A stretch of 64,000 bases of DNA, taken from positions 244,526 to 308,525 of the forward strand of contig NZ_JAHSTV010000010.1 of NCBI RefSeq assembly GCF_019145235.1, in the 5' to 3' direction. Made by a program: the position numbers and the translations under genes. Below, in pieces: positions 16,198-25,019 of the stretch. The stretch comes from Pseudomonas farris. Its GTDB lineage: Bacteria; Pseudomonadota; Gammaproteobacteria; Pseudomonadales; Pseudomonadaceae. Below the pieces are notes generated by a model. The model made no database searches, had not been told where the DNA came from, and was given only the letters and a program-made list of their open reading frames with translations. The number at the start of each line of letters is the position of its first letter. Position 1 is the first letter of the stretch.

Positions 16198-17412
16198 ATG
16201 CGCAAGGATTACCTGGCTTTCTTTATCTCGCTGTTCCTGTCCCGGCTGGCTGACCAGATCTTGCTGTTCATCGTCCCGCTGATTGTCTTTCAGACCACCA
16301 ACAGTGTGTCTTTGGCAGGCCTGGCTTTTTTTGCCGAGTCGTTGCCGCGCTTTCTGGCATTTCCGGTATGCGGCGCACTGTGCGACAAATTTCCGCCCAT
16401 TCGTATCCTGCACATCAGTCAGGTCTACCGCGCAGCGGCCTGCGTCGTAGCCGTGGCACTGTATGGCATGTTTGATGGCATCTACTGGATCGTGATTCTG
16501 TCCGTGCTGTGCGGCGTGCTGACCACCCAGGGCATCATGGCCCGCGAAGTGGTCATGCCCTACATTTTCAAGCAATACACCTACACCAAGACCCTCTCCT
16601 ATTCGCAGATCGCCGATCAGACCGGGCTGGTGCTCGGCCCACTGGTCGCGGCGCTGATGCTGGAAGTCTGGGCGTGGCACTGGGTGGTGCTGGGGATTGC
16701 CGGACTGTTTCTGCTGGCTGATCTGGCGATGCTGATCTGGCAACGCAGCAATTCGATCACTCTGGAGTCGTTCGAGCAACATCAAGACATCTGGCTGCAA
16801 CCGCTGCGCATTGCATTCGGGCATATTCGCGACCTGGTGGAACTGCAGAAGGTGATCAGCCTGGCGGTGGGCGTGAACCTGATCATCGGCATAACCCTGG
16901 CCACATCAGCAGCCATGGTGATCGGCCAATACAGTGCCAGCAAAGACTTTTATGCAGGGCTGCAAGCCGCAGGGGCAGTGACCACCATCGTCATTCTGTT
17001 CTTCCTGGCGCGGGTGACCCTACCGTTGAGAGTACTGGGAGTCGTTTCCTATACGATGATTGCCACCGGCGCTCTGATCACTGCCTTCAGTCCGAACGCT
17101 TGGGTGTATGTCATCGGCTTCCTGCTGATCGTCGGTTTCGACAAGATGTTCAACGTATACATACGCAGCACCCGCCAGCGGGTGATTCCGCCCAAGGACT
17201 TCGGCAAGACCGTGGGCGTCATTACCTTGCTGAACAATCTTTCTCAACCATTGGCCGGATTGCTGATTGCCTTGTTGGCCGCCCCTCTGGGAGCACAGAA
17301 AGTCATTCTGCTGCTGGCGGTGATCACCGGCTTGATCGGGGCGGGCGTGGTGTTTTTCGCCAGGGCGAGCTATGCACCTGCTGTCTCAGTGCCCGATTCA
17401 ATTGGCAAATAG
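16198..17412 (+). CDS. MFS transporter, substrate unknown
   Basis: 404 residues of the major facilitator superfamily, about 12 hydrophobic segments. It opens MRKDYLAFFISLFLSRLADQ and has an MFS-type loop (CGALCDKFPPIRILHISQ) after the second helix. Substrate cannot be inferred; the layout resembles EntS-like exporters only loosely. An upstream in-frame start exists, but ATGGAG precedes the chosen ATG. Single gene with its own terminator. Confidence 0.88.
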   Translation: MRKDYLAFFISLFLSRLADQILLFIVPLIVFQTTNSVSLAGLAFFAESLPRFLAFPVCGALCDKFPPIRILHISQVYRAAACVVAVALYGMFDGIYWIVILSVLCGVLTTQGIMAREVVMPYIFKQYTYTKTLSYSQIADQTGLVLGPLVAALMLEVWAWHWVVLGIAGLFLLADLAMLIWQRSNSITLESFEQHQDIWLQPLRIAFGHIRDLVELQKVISLAVGVNLIIGITLATSAAMVIGQYSASKDFYAGLQAAGAVTTIVILFFLARVTLPLRVLGVVSYTMIATGALITAFSPNAWVYVIGFLLIVGFDKMFNVYIRSTRQRVIPPKDFGKTVGVITLLNNLSQPLAGLLIALLAAPLGAQKVILLLAVITGLIGAGVVFFARASYAPAVSVPDSIGK

Positions 17413-17421
17413 CAGGCACAA

Positions 17422-17454
17422 AAAAGCCGGGTTCCTGATGGATACCCGGCTTTT
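17422..17454. terminator. Terminator of the MFS gene
   Basis: AAAAGCCGGG, a 13-base loop, then CCCGGCTTTT. Symmetric enough to serve the convergent Gly-rich gene too. Confidence 0.9.
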
Positions 17455-17466
17455 AGAGTCTTGGAC

Positions 17467-17943
17467 TTAATCCGTTCTTTTTGAAGTCGAAGTGCGAGCG
17501 TTGCTTAGTCCTTTAGCATTGTGATCGCCAGGCGTAGAGGTCGAAATGGCAGAGGCCTTCGTCACCCCTCGCGTGTCCTTGGAATTCGCGATGCCCGACG
17601 TCACCGAACCATGGCCGTTATCATCGTTTCGATCGCTACCGTAGTGATTGCCACTGGCGCCTCGGTCCCGAACGGCCTTGCCTGCGTGATCGCTGCTCAA
17701 GCCATTGCCGTGGCCATTGCTGACGCCGCCGGAGTGGCCGGAACCACTGTGCCCACCGCCGCCACCGTTACCGCCGCCATTGCCACCGCCGTTACCACCA
17801 CCACCACCACCACCACCACCACCACCACCACCCTTCGCGTAGGCGGAGCTCATGATGGACAGATCAGCGGGCAATAATGGGGCGGCTGCAAGCATCATCA
17901 CGCATGACATGACAGCTGCAAAACTCTTGTTTTTTAATAACAT
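17467..17943 (-). CDS. Exported poly-glycine protein, unknown function
   Basis: 158 residues. A long hydrophobic leader (FAAVMSCVMMLAAAPLLPA) is followed by SSAYAKG, a tract of 13 consecutive Gly, then Gly/Asn- and Gly/His/Ser-rich low-complexity sequence. The rest is polar and Ser/Thr/Asp-rich. No known domain. The start follows a weak ACGGAA. The Gly tract is encoded by a pure triplet repeat that could expand or contract in frame. Confidence 0.6.
   Translation of the reverse strand: MLLKNKSFAAVMSCVMMLAAAPLLPADLSIMSSAYAKGGGGGGGGGGGGGNGGGNGGGNGGGGGHSGSGHSGGVSNGHGNGLSSDHAGKAVRDRGASGNHYGSDRNDDNGHGSVTSGIANSKDTRGVTKASAISTSTPGDHNAKGLSNARTSTSKRTD
17794..17832. repeat. Trinucleotide microsatellite (ACC)13
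   Basis: Thirteen uninterrupted ACC units (GGT on the coding strand) inside the exported poly-Gly gene. Being triplets, slippage would change Gly-tract length without a frameshift. Confidence 0.97.
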
Positions 17944-18120
17944 GGGTGGGTTCCGTGAGGTTGATATCGCACGAAGTAATTGACCGTTTCGGCCCCACAC
18001 AGTTCAAAGGTCAACGACCAACGGGCAGGCAATGTGCAGTTATCGAACAATGCACATTGCTTCCCGTAGTTTTACTGATCGTTATGCAGCGAGGGCGCGA
18101 TTGGAGTTTGTCGTTTCACT

Positions 18121-18588
18121 TCAATCGAATGCGCCATTGAGAACCTCGTAGATGATCCCGGTAGCGATCGCCACCAATATCAAGTCAGTGCCAGCCTGCC
18201 GCCACTCGTAGCCATCGTAATGCGGAAGCCTGCCGAGCAATCGGCCATCGAGCTTTTTGGCGATCCCCGGCGGTAGTGGTTTTCCGCGAGCGAGGTTTTT
18301 TTGAATGCCGGGTGGCAACGCGGGCCCGGGGCTCCAGTAGTCACGATAACCACCCACGACTCCAAGAACACTTCCGTGATTGATGCTCGGGCCGTGACTC
18401 CAATCGTCACCCCCTGAACCTTTGCCTTTGTTTCCATGGCTGGCGTTGCCATGGTCCTGGATGTTTTGTGGATTTCCCTTGCCGCTTCCCTGGCCCTTCC
18501 CGTTTCCCGGGTCGGCCAATGCAGTCATTGAACCGGACGCCAAGGCAAGACACGTCATAGCGGCAATCAACGAGCGAGATCTAAACAT
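18121..18588 (-). CDS. CigR-like exported protein
   Basis: 155 residues. Signal peptide (LIAAMTCLALASGSMTALA), then a Gly/Lys/Asn/His-rich stretch. Next come two copies of the LPPGI motif (ALPPGIQKNLARGKPLPPGIAKKL) typical of proteins annotated as the anti-virulence regulator CigR family, and a C-terminal hydrophobic segment (TDLILVAIATGIIYEVL) that may insert in a membrane. Function in Pseudomonas is not known. It lies near, but not in an operon with, the poly-Gly gene. Confidence 0.75.
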   Translation of the reverse strand: MFRSRSLIAAMTCLALASGSMTALADPGNGKGQGSGKGNPQNIQDHGNASHGNKGKGSGGDDWSHGPSINHGSVLGVVGGYRDYWSPGPALPPGIQKNLARGKPLPPGIAKKLDGRLLGRLPHYDGYEWRQAGTDLILVAIATGIIYEVLNGAFD

Positions 18589-18715
18589 ATCCGTTCTCTC
18601 AGAAAGGGGATGCCCCCTGCAATGTAGACGGTTATGGCTGTGTTAGTTCAGAAAACGTGTGCAATGGAGGTGGCGACAGGGCCATACGGGAAAATCGAAC
18701 GAACGGAGAGTAGAA

Positions 18716-18744
18716 CTGGCCCAGTCAGTTGATAGCTGGGCCAG
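18716..18744 (-). terminator. Hairpin after the DMT pseudogene
   Basis: Perfect CTGGCCCAG / CTGGGCCAG stem with an 11-base loop, just past the stop of the truncated permease. Probably its old terminator, though the T-run is poor. Confidence 0.5.
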
Positions 18745-18753
18745 ATGAAACAA

Positions 18754-18909
18754 CTACAGCACTACGGTTGAGAGCATGCCTAAAGCCCCCAGGCAAAGCC
18801 CGATGAGTGCGCCACGTCCCGGCGCCTCATGAAACAAGTACCAAACCACTATCGGTTCAAGGAGCAATAGCGACGTGACTGAAATCACCGTAACAATCCA
18901 GATATCACC
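18754..18909 (-). pseudogene. C-terminal remnant of an EamA/DMT permease
   Basis: The minus strand encodes 51 residues to a stop: an opening GDIWIVTVISVTSLLLL, then EPIVVWYLFHEAPGRG, then ALIGLCLGALGMLSTVVL. This is the last two membrane helices of a drug/metabolite transporter, including the conserved EP between them. There is no start codon or upstream protein. The frame runs exactly up to the edge of the 74-bp inverted-repeat element at 18911, and tRNA-Val follows beyond it, so the 5' part has been lost by insertion and deletion. Confidence 0.8.
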
Positions 18910-18910
18910 C

Positions 18911-18984
18911 TGTCCCGTCCTGAATAAGGTTTACACCTCCTGAAAAACAGATCAGAAGGTGTAAACCTTATTCAGGACGGGACA
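18911..18984. mobile_element. 74-bp perfect-ended inverted-repeat element (MITE or fused IS ends)
   Basis: Two 28-base arms are exact reverse complements (18911-18938 and 18957-18984), starting TGTCCCGTCCTGAATAAGG and ending in its complement. Allowing one mismatch the arms reach 33 bases, leaving an 8-base loop. Ends of TGT...ACA fit IS3-type and similar insertion sequences. No transposase is present. No clear target duplication flanks it. It abuts the truncated permease, so it is probably the scar of an internally deleted insertion sequence. Confidence 0.8.
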
Positions 18985-18992
18985 CAGACAAC

Positions 18993-19023
18993 AAAAAAGG
19001 GCCCACCTTTCGGTGAGCCCTTC
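18993..19023 (-). terminator. Terminator of tRNA-Val
   Basis: On the minus strand GGGCTCACC, a GAAA tetraloop, GGTGGGCCC, then TTTTTTG, just downstream of tRNA-Val. Confidence 0.88.
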
Positions 19024-19051
19024 CAGACCGCCCAGCAGAGCGGATTTTGTT

Positions 19052-19128
19052 TGGTAGGCGCGATTGGACTCGAACCAACGACCCCCACCATGTCAAGGTG
19101 GTGCTCTAACCAACTGAGCTACGTGCCT
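19052..19128 (-). tRNA. tRNA-Val (anticodon GAC)
   Basis: 77 bases, encoded with CCA. The anticodon stem-loop reads CCACCTTGACATGGTGG, and the T arm carries GGTTCGAGTCC. The acceptor stem (AGGCACG with CGCGCCT) has an A-C mismatch at its fifth pair, otherwise complete. Confidence 0.95.
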
Positions 19129-19311
19129 GCTGTGAGGCGGCATTCTACGGAATTCCGGAGGGGTGTCAACACCTTTTTTTCACCTAACCCTATGAATATG
19201 CAAAATATTTAATTTTGCTGCGGCAAAGAAGATTTTCCGCTGGCTGGCGGTCGTTTTTTAACTCGGGTAGGATCGATGCACTCGTAAAATATATTAAACA
19301 GAGGCTGCAGG

Positions 19312-20595
19312 ATGGCGAACACTCCCTACCCAGAGTCCTATTACGCCGCATCGGCTAATGGAGCGCCGCCGCGCCCGGCCTTGCAGGATGATGTAGAGAC
19401 TGATGTCTGTGTCATCGGTGCTGGTTATACCGGCCTGTCCTCTGCCCTGTTTCTGCTGGAGAACGGTTTTCGGGTAACGGTCCTGGAAGCGGCCAAAGTG
19501 GGTTTTGGCGCATCGGGGCGCAACGGTGGCCAGATCGTAAACAGCTACAGCCGTGATATCGATGTGATCGAGCGCAGTGTCGGCCCCAAGCAAGCTCAGC
19601 TGCTGGGGCAAATGGCGTTCGAGGGTGGACGGATCATTCGTGAGCGGGTGGCCAAATACAACATCCAGTGCGACCTGAAGGACGGCGGTGTGTTCGCCGC
19701 CATTACCGCCAAGCAGATGGGCCATCTGGAATCCCAAAAGCGCCTTTGGGAGCGCTTCGGTCACACGCAACTTGAGCTATTGGATCAGCGACGCATCCGT
19801 GAAGTGGTGGCTTGCGATCAATACGTCGGCGGCATGCTCGATATGAGCGGCGGGCATATTCATCCGCTCAACCTTGTCTTGGGCGAGGCAGCCGCCGTGG
19901 AGTCGCTGGGCGGCATCATCCACGAGCAGTCGCCAGCGGTGCGCATCGAGCGCGGCGCCAATCCGGTGGTGCATACGCCTCAGGGCAAGGTCAGGGCCAA
20001 ATTCATCATCGTCGCCGGCAACGCTTACATCGGCAATCTGGTGCCGGAGCTGGCAGCCAAGTCGATGCCCTGCGGGACTCAAGTGATCGCCACCGAACCC
20101 TTGGGCGATGAATTGGCCAAGCGCCTGCTGCCTCAGGACTACTGCGTCGAAGACTGTAACTACCTGCTCGACTACTACCGCCTGAGCGCTGACAAACGCC
20201 TGATTTTCGGCGGCGGCGTGGTCTATGGCGCGCGCGATCCGGCGAACATCGAGGCGATCATTCGACCAAAGATGCTCAAGGCCTTCCCGCAGCTCAAGGA
20301 CGTGAAAATCGATTACGCCTGGACCGGCAATTTCCTGCTGACGCTATCGCGACTTCCCCAGGTCGGACGGCTAGGCGACAACATCTACTATTCCCAGGGT
20401 TGCAGCGGCCATGGCGTAACGTATACGCACCTGGCGGGCAAGGTACTGGCCGAAGCATTGCGCGGTCAGGCCGAACGCTTCGACGCCTTTGCCGACCTGC
20501 CCCACTACCCGTTCCCCGGCGGACAATTGCTGCGAACACCGTTCGCTGCGTTGGGCGCCTGGTATTACGGATTGCGGGACAAGTTCGGATACTGA
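19312..20595 (+). CDS. FAD-dependent amine oxidoreductase, PuuB-like
   Basis: 427-residue DAO-family flavoenzyme. The dinucleotide-binding motif VCVIGAGYTGLSSALFLLENG is at about residues 32-52, and GFGASGRNGGQI follows. The C-terminal part has YYSQGCSGHGVTYTHLAGKVLAEAL and ends in GLRDKFGY, like gamma-glutamylputrescine oxidase (PuuB) of the polyamine pathway. Likely deaminates a gamma-glutamylated or free amine. No puuA/puuC neighbours are present, so the exact substrate is unproven. GAGG stands ten bases before the start. Confidence 0.85.
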   Translation: MANTPYPESYYAASANGAPPRPALQDDVETDVCVIGAGYTGLSSALFLLENGFRVTVLEAAKVGFGASGRNGGQIVNSYSRDIDVIERSVGPKQAQLLGQMAFEGGRIIRERVAKYNIQCDLKDGGVFAAITAKQMGHLESQKRLWERFGHTQLELLDQRRIREVVACDQYVGGMLDMSGGHIHPLNLVLGEAAAVESLGGIIHEQSPAVRIERGANPVVHTPQGKVRAKFIIVAGNAYIGNLVPELAAKSMPCGTQVIATEPLGDELAKRLLPQDYCVEDCNYLLDYYRLSADKRLIFGGGVVYGARDPANIEAIIRPKMLKAFPQLKDVKIDYAWTGNFLLTLSRLPQVGRLGDNIYYSQGCSGHGVTYTHLAGKVLAEALRGQAERFDAFADLPHYPFPGGQLLRTPFAALGAWYYGLRDKFGY

Positions 20596-20649
20596 CCGAT
20601 AGAGGTGAAAAGGGGCCGCTGAATGCGGCTCCTGCGAAAAGCGGTTCAC

Positions 20650-23073
20650 TCAGAAGTCGACGGTTGCCGAAAGGAGGTAGGTTCGTGGAGTCGAGAGCGT
20701 CAAGCCAGGCTCGCTGTCATCTGAGGCCCCAGCCGAACTCCAATAGCGTTTGTCCGCCACGTTCTCGACATTGGCACGCAGGGTGATGTTCTTTTCGTCG
20801 ACCTTGAATGCGTAACGCGCACCTACGTCGAAACGCTCCCAGGAGTCGATTTCCTTGTTGTTGGACTGGTCCAGATACTGCGAGCTGGAATAGAGGCCGC
20901 GACTGGTCAGGGTCAGGCCTTGTACGGTCGGCACGTCCCACTCGGCGCCCAGGTTGACGTTGTATTTCGGCGTGGCCGGTGCCCGGTTGCCGTCAAAGGT
21001 GCCATTGGTGGTGTCGGTCAACTCGCTGTCGATGTACATGACACCGCCGAGCAGGCGGAAACCATCGAGCGGCTCACCGAACACACTCAGCTCCACACCC
21101 GTGTTCTCACGCTTGCCGTTCGGGCCGAAAACCCGCGTCGTGGCGTTGGTCTCATAGGCCGGCTGCTTGATCCGAAACACCGCGGCAGTCACGGCGAATG
21201 CACCCGCGTCATACTTGGCGCCGACCTCGACCTGGCGGCTGATGAACGGCGGGAATATCTCGTCCTCGTTCACAGAGGTCGACGGCGCGATCTTGCCCTG
21301 GCTCAGGCCTTCCATGTAGTTGGCATACAGCGACAGCTTGTCGGTTGCCTTAAACAGGATCCCGCCCGACGGCGAAACCTTTTCCTCATCGTAGGCTGTG
21401 GCGCCTTTGACATTATCCGTCCAGTCGTCAACCTTCACGCGCTGCCAGCGGGCGCCGAGGGTCAGCAGCAGCCGGTCATCGAAGAAACCCAGAGTGTCGG
21501 ACAACGCCACGCCGCTGAAGCGGTTCTCGGTGTAGACCTTCGAATCGAGTCGAGTGGGTCTCGCAGGTGTTGGTGTTTCCACGGGGTCGTAGAGGTTGCT
21601 GCGGGCCGCGGCATAACGGGCGCCGCCATTTTCGAAGTCCATGTAGAAATAGCTGGCGGCCAGATTGACCTCATGGCTCACCGGGCCGGTATGAAACCAG
21701 TTGCGCACCCCTGCCGTGGCCGTCCGGACATTTTCGTCACGGGTGAAGTCTCGTGGCTGAACGCTGAAATCGCCAGCATCATTGGTGACCGCAACGGCAT
21801 GCCGGAGAAAGTCATGGTTGCTTTTACGCGCGCCCACGCCGCCGTACAGCATGACGGAATCGCTGACATCGAATTCGCCGTTCACCGCTCCGAAAGTGTC
21901 GTTGGTGCTCGCCTTGCTCCAGGGCTGCGCATAGTTGTCGCGCACATCGTTCGCATTCGGCACCTTCGCATTGGCGCCGACCTGCACGCGCTCCTGCGGG
22001 GCGTCGGTATCACGCTCGGTGCGCCCGACGTCCGTTGAGAGTCGCAGACGCTCACCGCGAAAATCCAGGCCCAGCACGGCCATCTCGCGGTCGACACTCT
22101 GGTGATCCCATTCGGTGTCGCCGGACTGCTTCACGCCGTTGAAACGAATACCGAACTTGTTGTCTTCACCAAAGCGCCGGCCGACATCCACGGCACCGCC
22201 GACCTGATTGTCGGAAGCGTAGTTACCGGTAAACGAAGTGATGGGCTTGTCGGTCGCGCGCTTGGGCACCACGTTGATCCCGCCACCCACACTGCCCCGT
22301 GGCGAGATGCCGTTGATGAGCTGGCTCGGGCCTTTGATGATGTCGACGCGGTCGGCCATCTCCATGTCGATCGTATAGGTCGGCAGGACGCCGTAGAGAC
22401 CGTTGTAGGCGACATCGCTGTTGAACAGGCTGAGCCCGCGAATGGTGAACTGCTCATAACGCCCACCCGCCGGGTTAGTGGCGCGAACCGAGGGATCACT
22501 GGCGATCAGGTCGCCCAAGGTACGAGCCTGCAGGTTTTTGACCGACTCGCCGGTATAGGTGGTCATGCTGAATGGCGTTTCCATGAAGTCTTTCGAGCCC
22601 AGCAAGCCTTGCGAACCGCGGCGCGCGACCTGGCCGCCGGCATACACCTCACCGCCCGCCTCGCCCGTAGCACCGAGAATCGAAGTGGGGGCCAGTTGCA
22701 GGCTGCTACCTTCTGGCGCCGGGGTCAGGATGTAGGCTTGTTCGCCCACCGATTGCAATTGCAGACCGGAACCCTGCAACAGCCGGGCAAAGCCCTCCTC
22801 GATCGCGTATTCGCCGGAAAGACCAGGACTGGTGCGACTGCCCACCAGTGCCAGGTCGACCGAGAGATTGACGCCAGACAGACCGGCGAAGCGGGTCAGC
22901 GCATCGCTCAGGCTGCCGGCAGGCACCTGATAATTGCGCCGGGCACTGTCTTCGGCCCAACTGGTAGTGATGAACAACGGACTAGCACTCAGGCCCAGCA
23001 ACAGGCTCAAGTGCAACAACGGACGCAGGCGGGAAGAAGCCGGGCGCGGACAGCAAGGTATTACTGCGGGCAT
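20650..23073 (-). CDS. TonB-dependent siderophore receptor with signalling domain
   Basis: About 807 residues, outer membrane. After the signal peptide comes an STN domain (about 45-115, YQVPAGSLSDALTRFAGLSG), which contacts FecR in the periplasm. The plug domain follows (TIRGLSLFNSDVAYNGLYG, VDIIKGPSQLINGISPRGSVGG), then a beta-barrel ending in the required terminal Phe (LLSATVDF). Ferric-siderophore type; the ligand is not identifiable. The start at MPAVIPCC is preferred over an upstream one that would run into fecR. Confidence 0.93.
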   Translation of the reverse strand: MPAVIPCCPRPASSRLRPLLHLSLLLGLSASPLFITTSWAEDSARRNYQVPAGSLSDALTRFAGLSGVNLSVDLALVGSRTSPGLSGEYAIEEGFARLLQGSGLQLQSVGEQAYILTPAPEGSSLQLAPTSILGATGEAGGEVYAGGQVARRGSQGLLGSKDFMETPFSMTTYTGESVKNLQARTLGDLIASDPSVRATNPAGGRYEQFTIRGLSLFNSDVAYNGLYGVLPTYTIDMEMADRVDIIKGPSQLINGISPRGSVGGGINVVPKRATDKPITSFTGNYASDNQVGGAVDVGRRFGEDNKFGIRFNGVKQSGDTEWDHQSVDREMAVLGLDFRGERLRLSTDVGRTERDTDAPQERVQVGANAKVPNANDVRDNYAQPWSKASTNDTFGAVNGEFDVSDSVMLYGGVGARKSNHDFLRHAVAVTNDAGDFSVQPRDFTRDENVRTATAGVRNWFHTGPVSHEVNLAASYFYMDFENGGARYAAARSNLYDPVETPTPARPTRLDSKVYTENRFSGVALSDTLGFFDDRLLLTLGARWQRVKVDDWTDNVKGATAYDEEKVSPSGGILFKATDKLSLYANYMEGLSQGKIAPSTSVNEDEIFPPFISRQVEVGAKYDAGAFAVTAAVFRIKQPAYETNATTRVFGPNGKRENTGVELSVFGEPLDGFRLLGGVMYIDSELTDTTNGTFDGNRAPATPKYNVNLGAEWDVPTVQGLTLTSRGLYSSSQYLDQSNNKEIDSWERFDVGARYAFKVDEKNITLRANVENVADKRYWSSAGASDDSEPGLTLSTPRTYLLSATVDF

Positions 23074-23140
23074 TGATAGAGTTCTCTTAATTCGTTCACA
23101 TGCCTTGAATGACAAGCGAGTCGAAAAAAGGGGACAGGCT

Positions 23141-24085
23141 TCACACACTATTTTTGCGCGACAGCAACGTCACCCAGTAACGGGTACGTGAATGCACCTC
23201 CAGCGGCAGGCTGGCCGCGAGCAACGCGAGGACGCGATCGGTGTCGTCCAGGCGGAAACTGCCGGTGACACGCAACGCTTCAAGTTCCGGCTCCCAACGC
23301 AGCACACCCGGTCGATAAGTGCTGAGTTCGCGCAGGAAATCTCCCAGCGGCTGGTTTTTCGCCATCAGCACGCCCTCTCGCCAACCCGGCGCAAGCACAT
23401 CGAATGGGCTGATCGGCCCGACACCGGCTGCTTGAAGACTGACTTGTTGACCACTGCGCAAAGCCAACACGGGCCCCTGCAAGGGCTGCAATTGCACGGC
23501 ACCGTTGTACACCGACACGCGGCAACCGCGCGCCTCCTGACGAACACAGACTTCGCCTTGGCTGACGATGATCTGGCCAAACTTCGTTTGGATCGTCAGC
23601 GGCGACGCGCTTGGCACCTTCAGCGACAGTTCGCCCTCAATCAGCTTCAAGCGACGGCTCTGCAAATCCACATCGACGGCACTGGCCGTGTTGAGCTGCA
23701 AGGAACTGCCATCAGCGAGCTGCAGCTGTTTGCGCTCCCCGGTGGCCGTATGCAGATCGGCTCGCCAGACATCCAGGGGCAATTGTCGGCTAATCAACCA
23801 AGCGGCCGGCACCAACGCCACCGCACCCAATGCACGCTTGAGCACCACCCGCCGACCCGGCTCGGGGCGATCCAGACTTTTGAGCGCCAACGCTGAAGGC
23901 AGACTGGCAAACCGCTGACGCAAGGCTTGAGCCTTCTGCCAAGCCTGCTCGTGACTGACGCAACTGTCGCGCCAACGCTGCAGATTCGCACGATCCTGCT
24001 CACTGGCACTTCCAGATTCCAGCAAGGCAAGCCACTGCGCGGCAGCTCGCACTGCTTGACGGGCATCGGGCACTGGACTGTTCAC
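23141..24085 (-). CDS. fecR: FecR-family anti-sigma/sigma-regulator
   Basis: 314 residues. The N-terminal cytoplasmic part has the FecR signature (AAAQWLALLESGSASEQDRANLQRW, then WRDSCVSHEQAWQKAQAL), one membrane segment (about 88-105, ALGAVALVPAAWLISRQL) and a periplasmic C-terminal domain that senses the receptor. The GTG start overlaps the fecI stop (GTGA), in preference to a TTG six codons upstream. It carries the signal from the receptor to FecI. Confidence 0.93.
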   Translation of the reverse strand: MNSPVPDARQAVRAAAQWLALLESGSASEQDRANLQRWRDSCVSHEQAWQKAQALRQRFASLPSALALKSLDRPEPGRRVVLKRALGAVALVPAAWLISRQLPLDVWRADLHTATGERKQLQLADGSSLQLNTASAVDVDLQSRRLKLIEGELSLKVPSASPLTIQTKFGQIIVSQGEVCVRQEARGCRVSVYNGAVQLQPLQGPVLALRSGQQVSLQAAGVGPISPFDVLAPGWREGVLMAKNQPLGDFLRELSTYRPGVLRWEPELEALRVTGSFRLDDTDRVLALLAASLPLEVHSRTRYWVTLLSRKNSV

Positions 24086-24591
24086 AGCTCCACCAACAGA
24101 CAATGCTCATAGGCTTGCGCCATGTAGCGTTTGATCGTGCGCTCCGATACCTGCAGGCGCTCGGCGATTTGCTGATAGTTCAAGCCTTCCAGCTGACTCC
24201 AGAGAAAAGCCTTACGCACTGCCGCCGGCAATCCATCGAGCAGTTCATCCAGGGCTTGCAGGGTTTCGAGCAACAACCAGCGCTGCTCGGGCGACGGCAC
24301 ACAGTCTTCCGGCAACGCCGCCAGTGCCGCCAGATAAGCCTGCTCGAGGCTTCGACGCTTATAGAAATTACTCAGCAGGCGTTTGCCCACGGTCAGCAGA
24401 TAGGCACGGGGCTCTTGCAGATCGGCAATTCGTTGAGAGCTGGCGAGCAAGCGCAGGAACGTATCCTGGCTCAGGTCCGCCGCATCACAGCCATTGCCCA
24501 TGCGCCTTCTCAACCAGCCTTCAAGCCAGCCACGATGATCGCGGTACAAGTCGTGGAAGGTTTGCTCCTTCGGCATCGCCACATCACTCAT
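24082..24591 (-). CDS. fecI: ECF sigma factor, FecI type
   Basis: 169 residues. Region 2 (FHDLYRDHRGWLEGWLRRRMG, DLSQDTFLRLL) and region 4 (LPAAVRKAFLWSQLEGLNYQQIAERLQVSERTIKRYMAQA) are intact. Directs RNA polymerase to the receptor promoter when FecR signals siderophore binding. First gene of the fecI-fecR pair, behind a Fur box. Confidence 0.95.
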   Translation of the reverse strand: MSDVAMPKEQTFHDLYRDHRGWLEGWLRRRMGNGCDAADLSQDTFLRLLASSQRIADLQEPRAYLLTVGKRLLSNFYKRRSLEQAYLAALAALPEDCVPSPEQRWLLLETLQALDELLDGLPAAVRKAFLWSQLEGLNYQQIAERLQVSERTIKRYMAQAYEHCLLVEL

Positions 24592-24625
24592 CTCAAGAAG
24601 CCCTGTGCCAAGGAGTTATCGTAAA

Positions 24626-24640
24626 TGAGAGTGATTCTAA
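24626..24640. promoter_or_regulatory. Fur box upstream of fecI
   Basis: TGAGAGT-G-ATTCTAA fits the 7-1-7 Fur consensus (TGATAAT-N-ATTATCA) at about 10 of 14 positions. It lies about 35 bases before fecI, so iron should repress the sigma factor. Confidence 0.7.
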
Positions 24641-24737
24641 TTAATGTCGAAGCTGTGAACCAAGTCCTTTATGCAATTGGGGCGCAGAAAGGTTGGATGG
24701 GAAGGACATGAGAGAGGAAAAGCCAAATCGCAGACAC

Positions 24738-24765
24738 AAAAAACCCCGGTCTTTCGACCAGGGTC
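24738..24765 (-). terminator. Terminator of the tRNA-Val/Asp/Asp cluster
   Basis: Minus strand GACCCTGGTC, GAAA, GACCGGGGTT, TTTT. It follows the last tRNA-Asp by about 85 bases. Confidence 0.85.
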
Positions 24766-24850
24766 TTTGCTATCGACTCGAAACAGGCACTGGCTTTACC
24801 AGCGACTTGCTTCGTAGCTCCAAGGCGTTCAGTGGGCCTTGATGCAGATA

Positions 24851-24927
24851 TGGCGCAGCGGACGGGACTCGAACCCGCGACCCCCGGCGTGACAGGCCGG
24901 TATTCTAACCGACTGAACTACCGCTGC
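24851..24927 (-). tRNA. tRNA-Asp (anticodon GTC), copy 2
   Basis: 77 bases with CCA. Acceptor GCAGCGG pairs with CCGCTGC, anticodon loop CCTGTCACG. Identical to the copy at 25020. Confidence 0.97.
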
Positions 24928-25019
24928 GTATCGCTTTGGACTTTCGCCCAAGTAACTCGTCTGATTGAAAACTCAGAAACTTTTCAATCTCGAGGCAGGT
25001 AAACCTGACTCGGAAAATA

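Noticed and set aside
17794..17832. Sequencing artefact or CRISPR in the (ACC) tract
   Set aside because: It keeps the reading frame of an exported protein and has no spacers.
20650..23148. Longer start for the TonB receptor (832 residues)
   Set aside because: The added 25 residues overlap fecR and precede a normal signal peptide.
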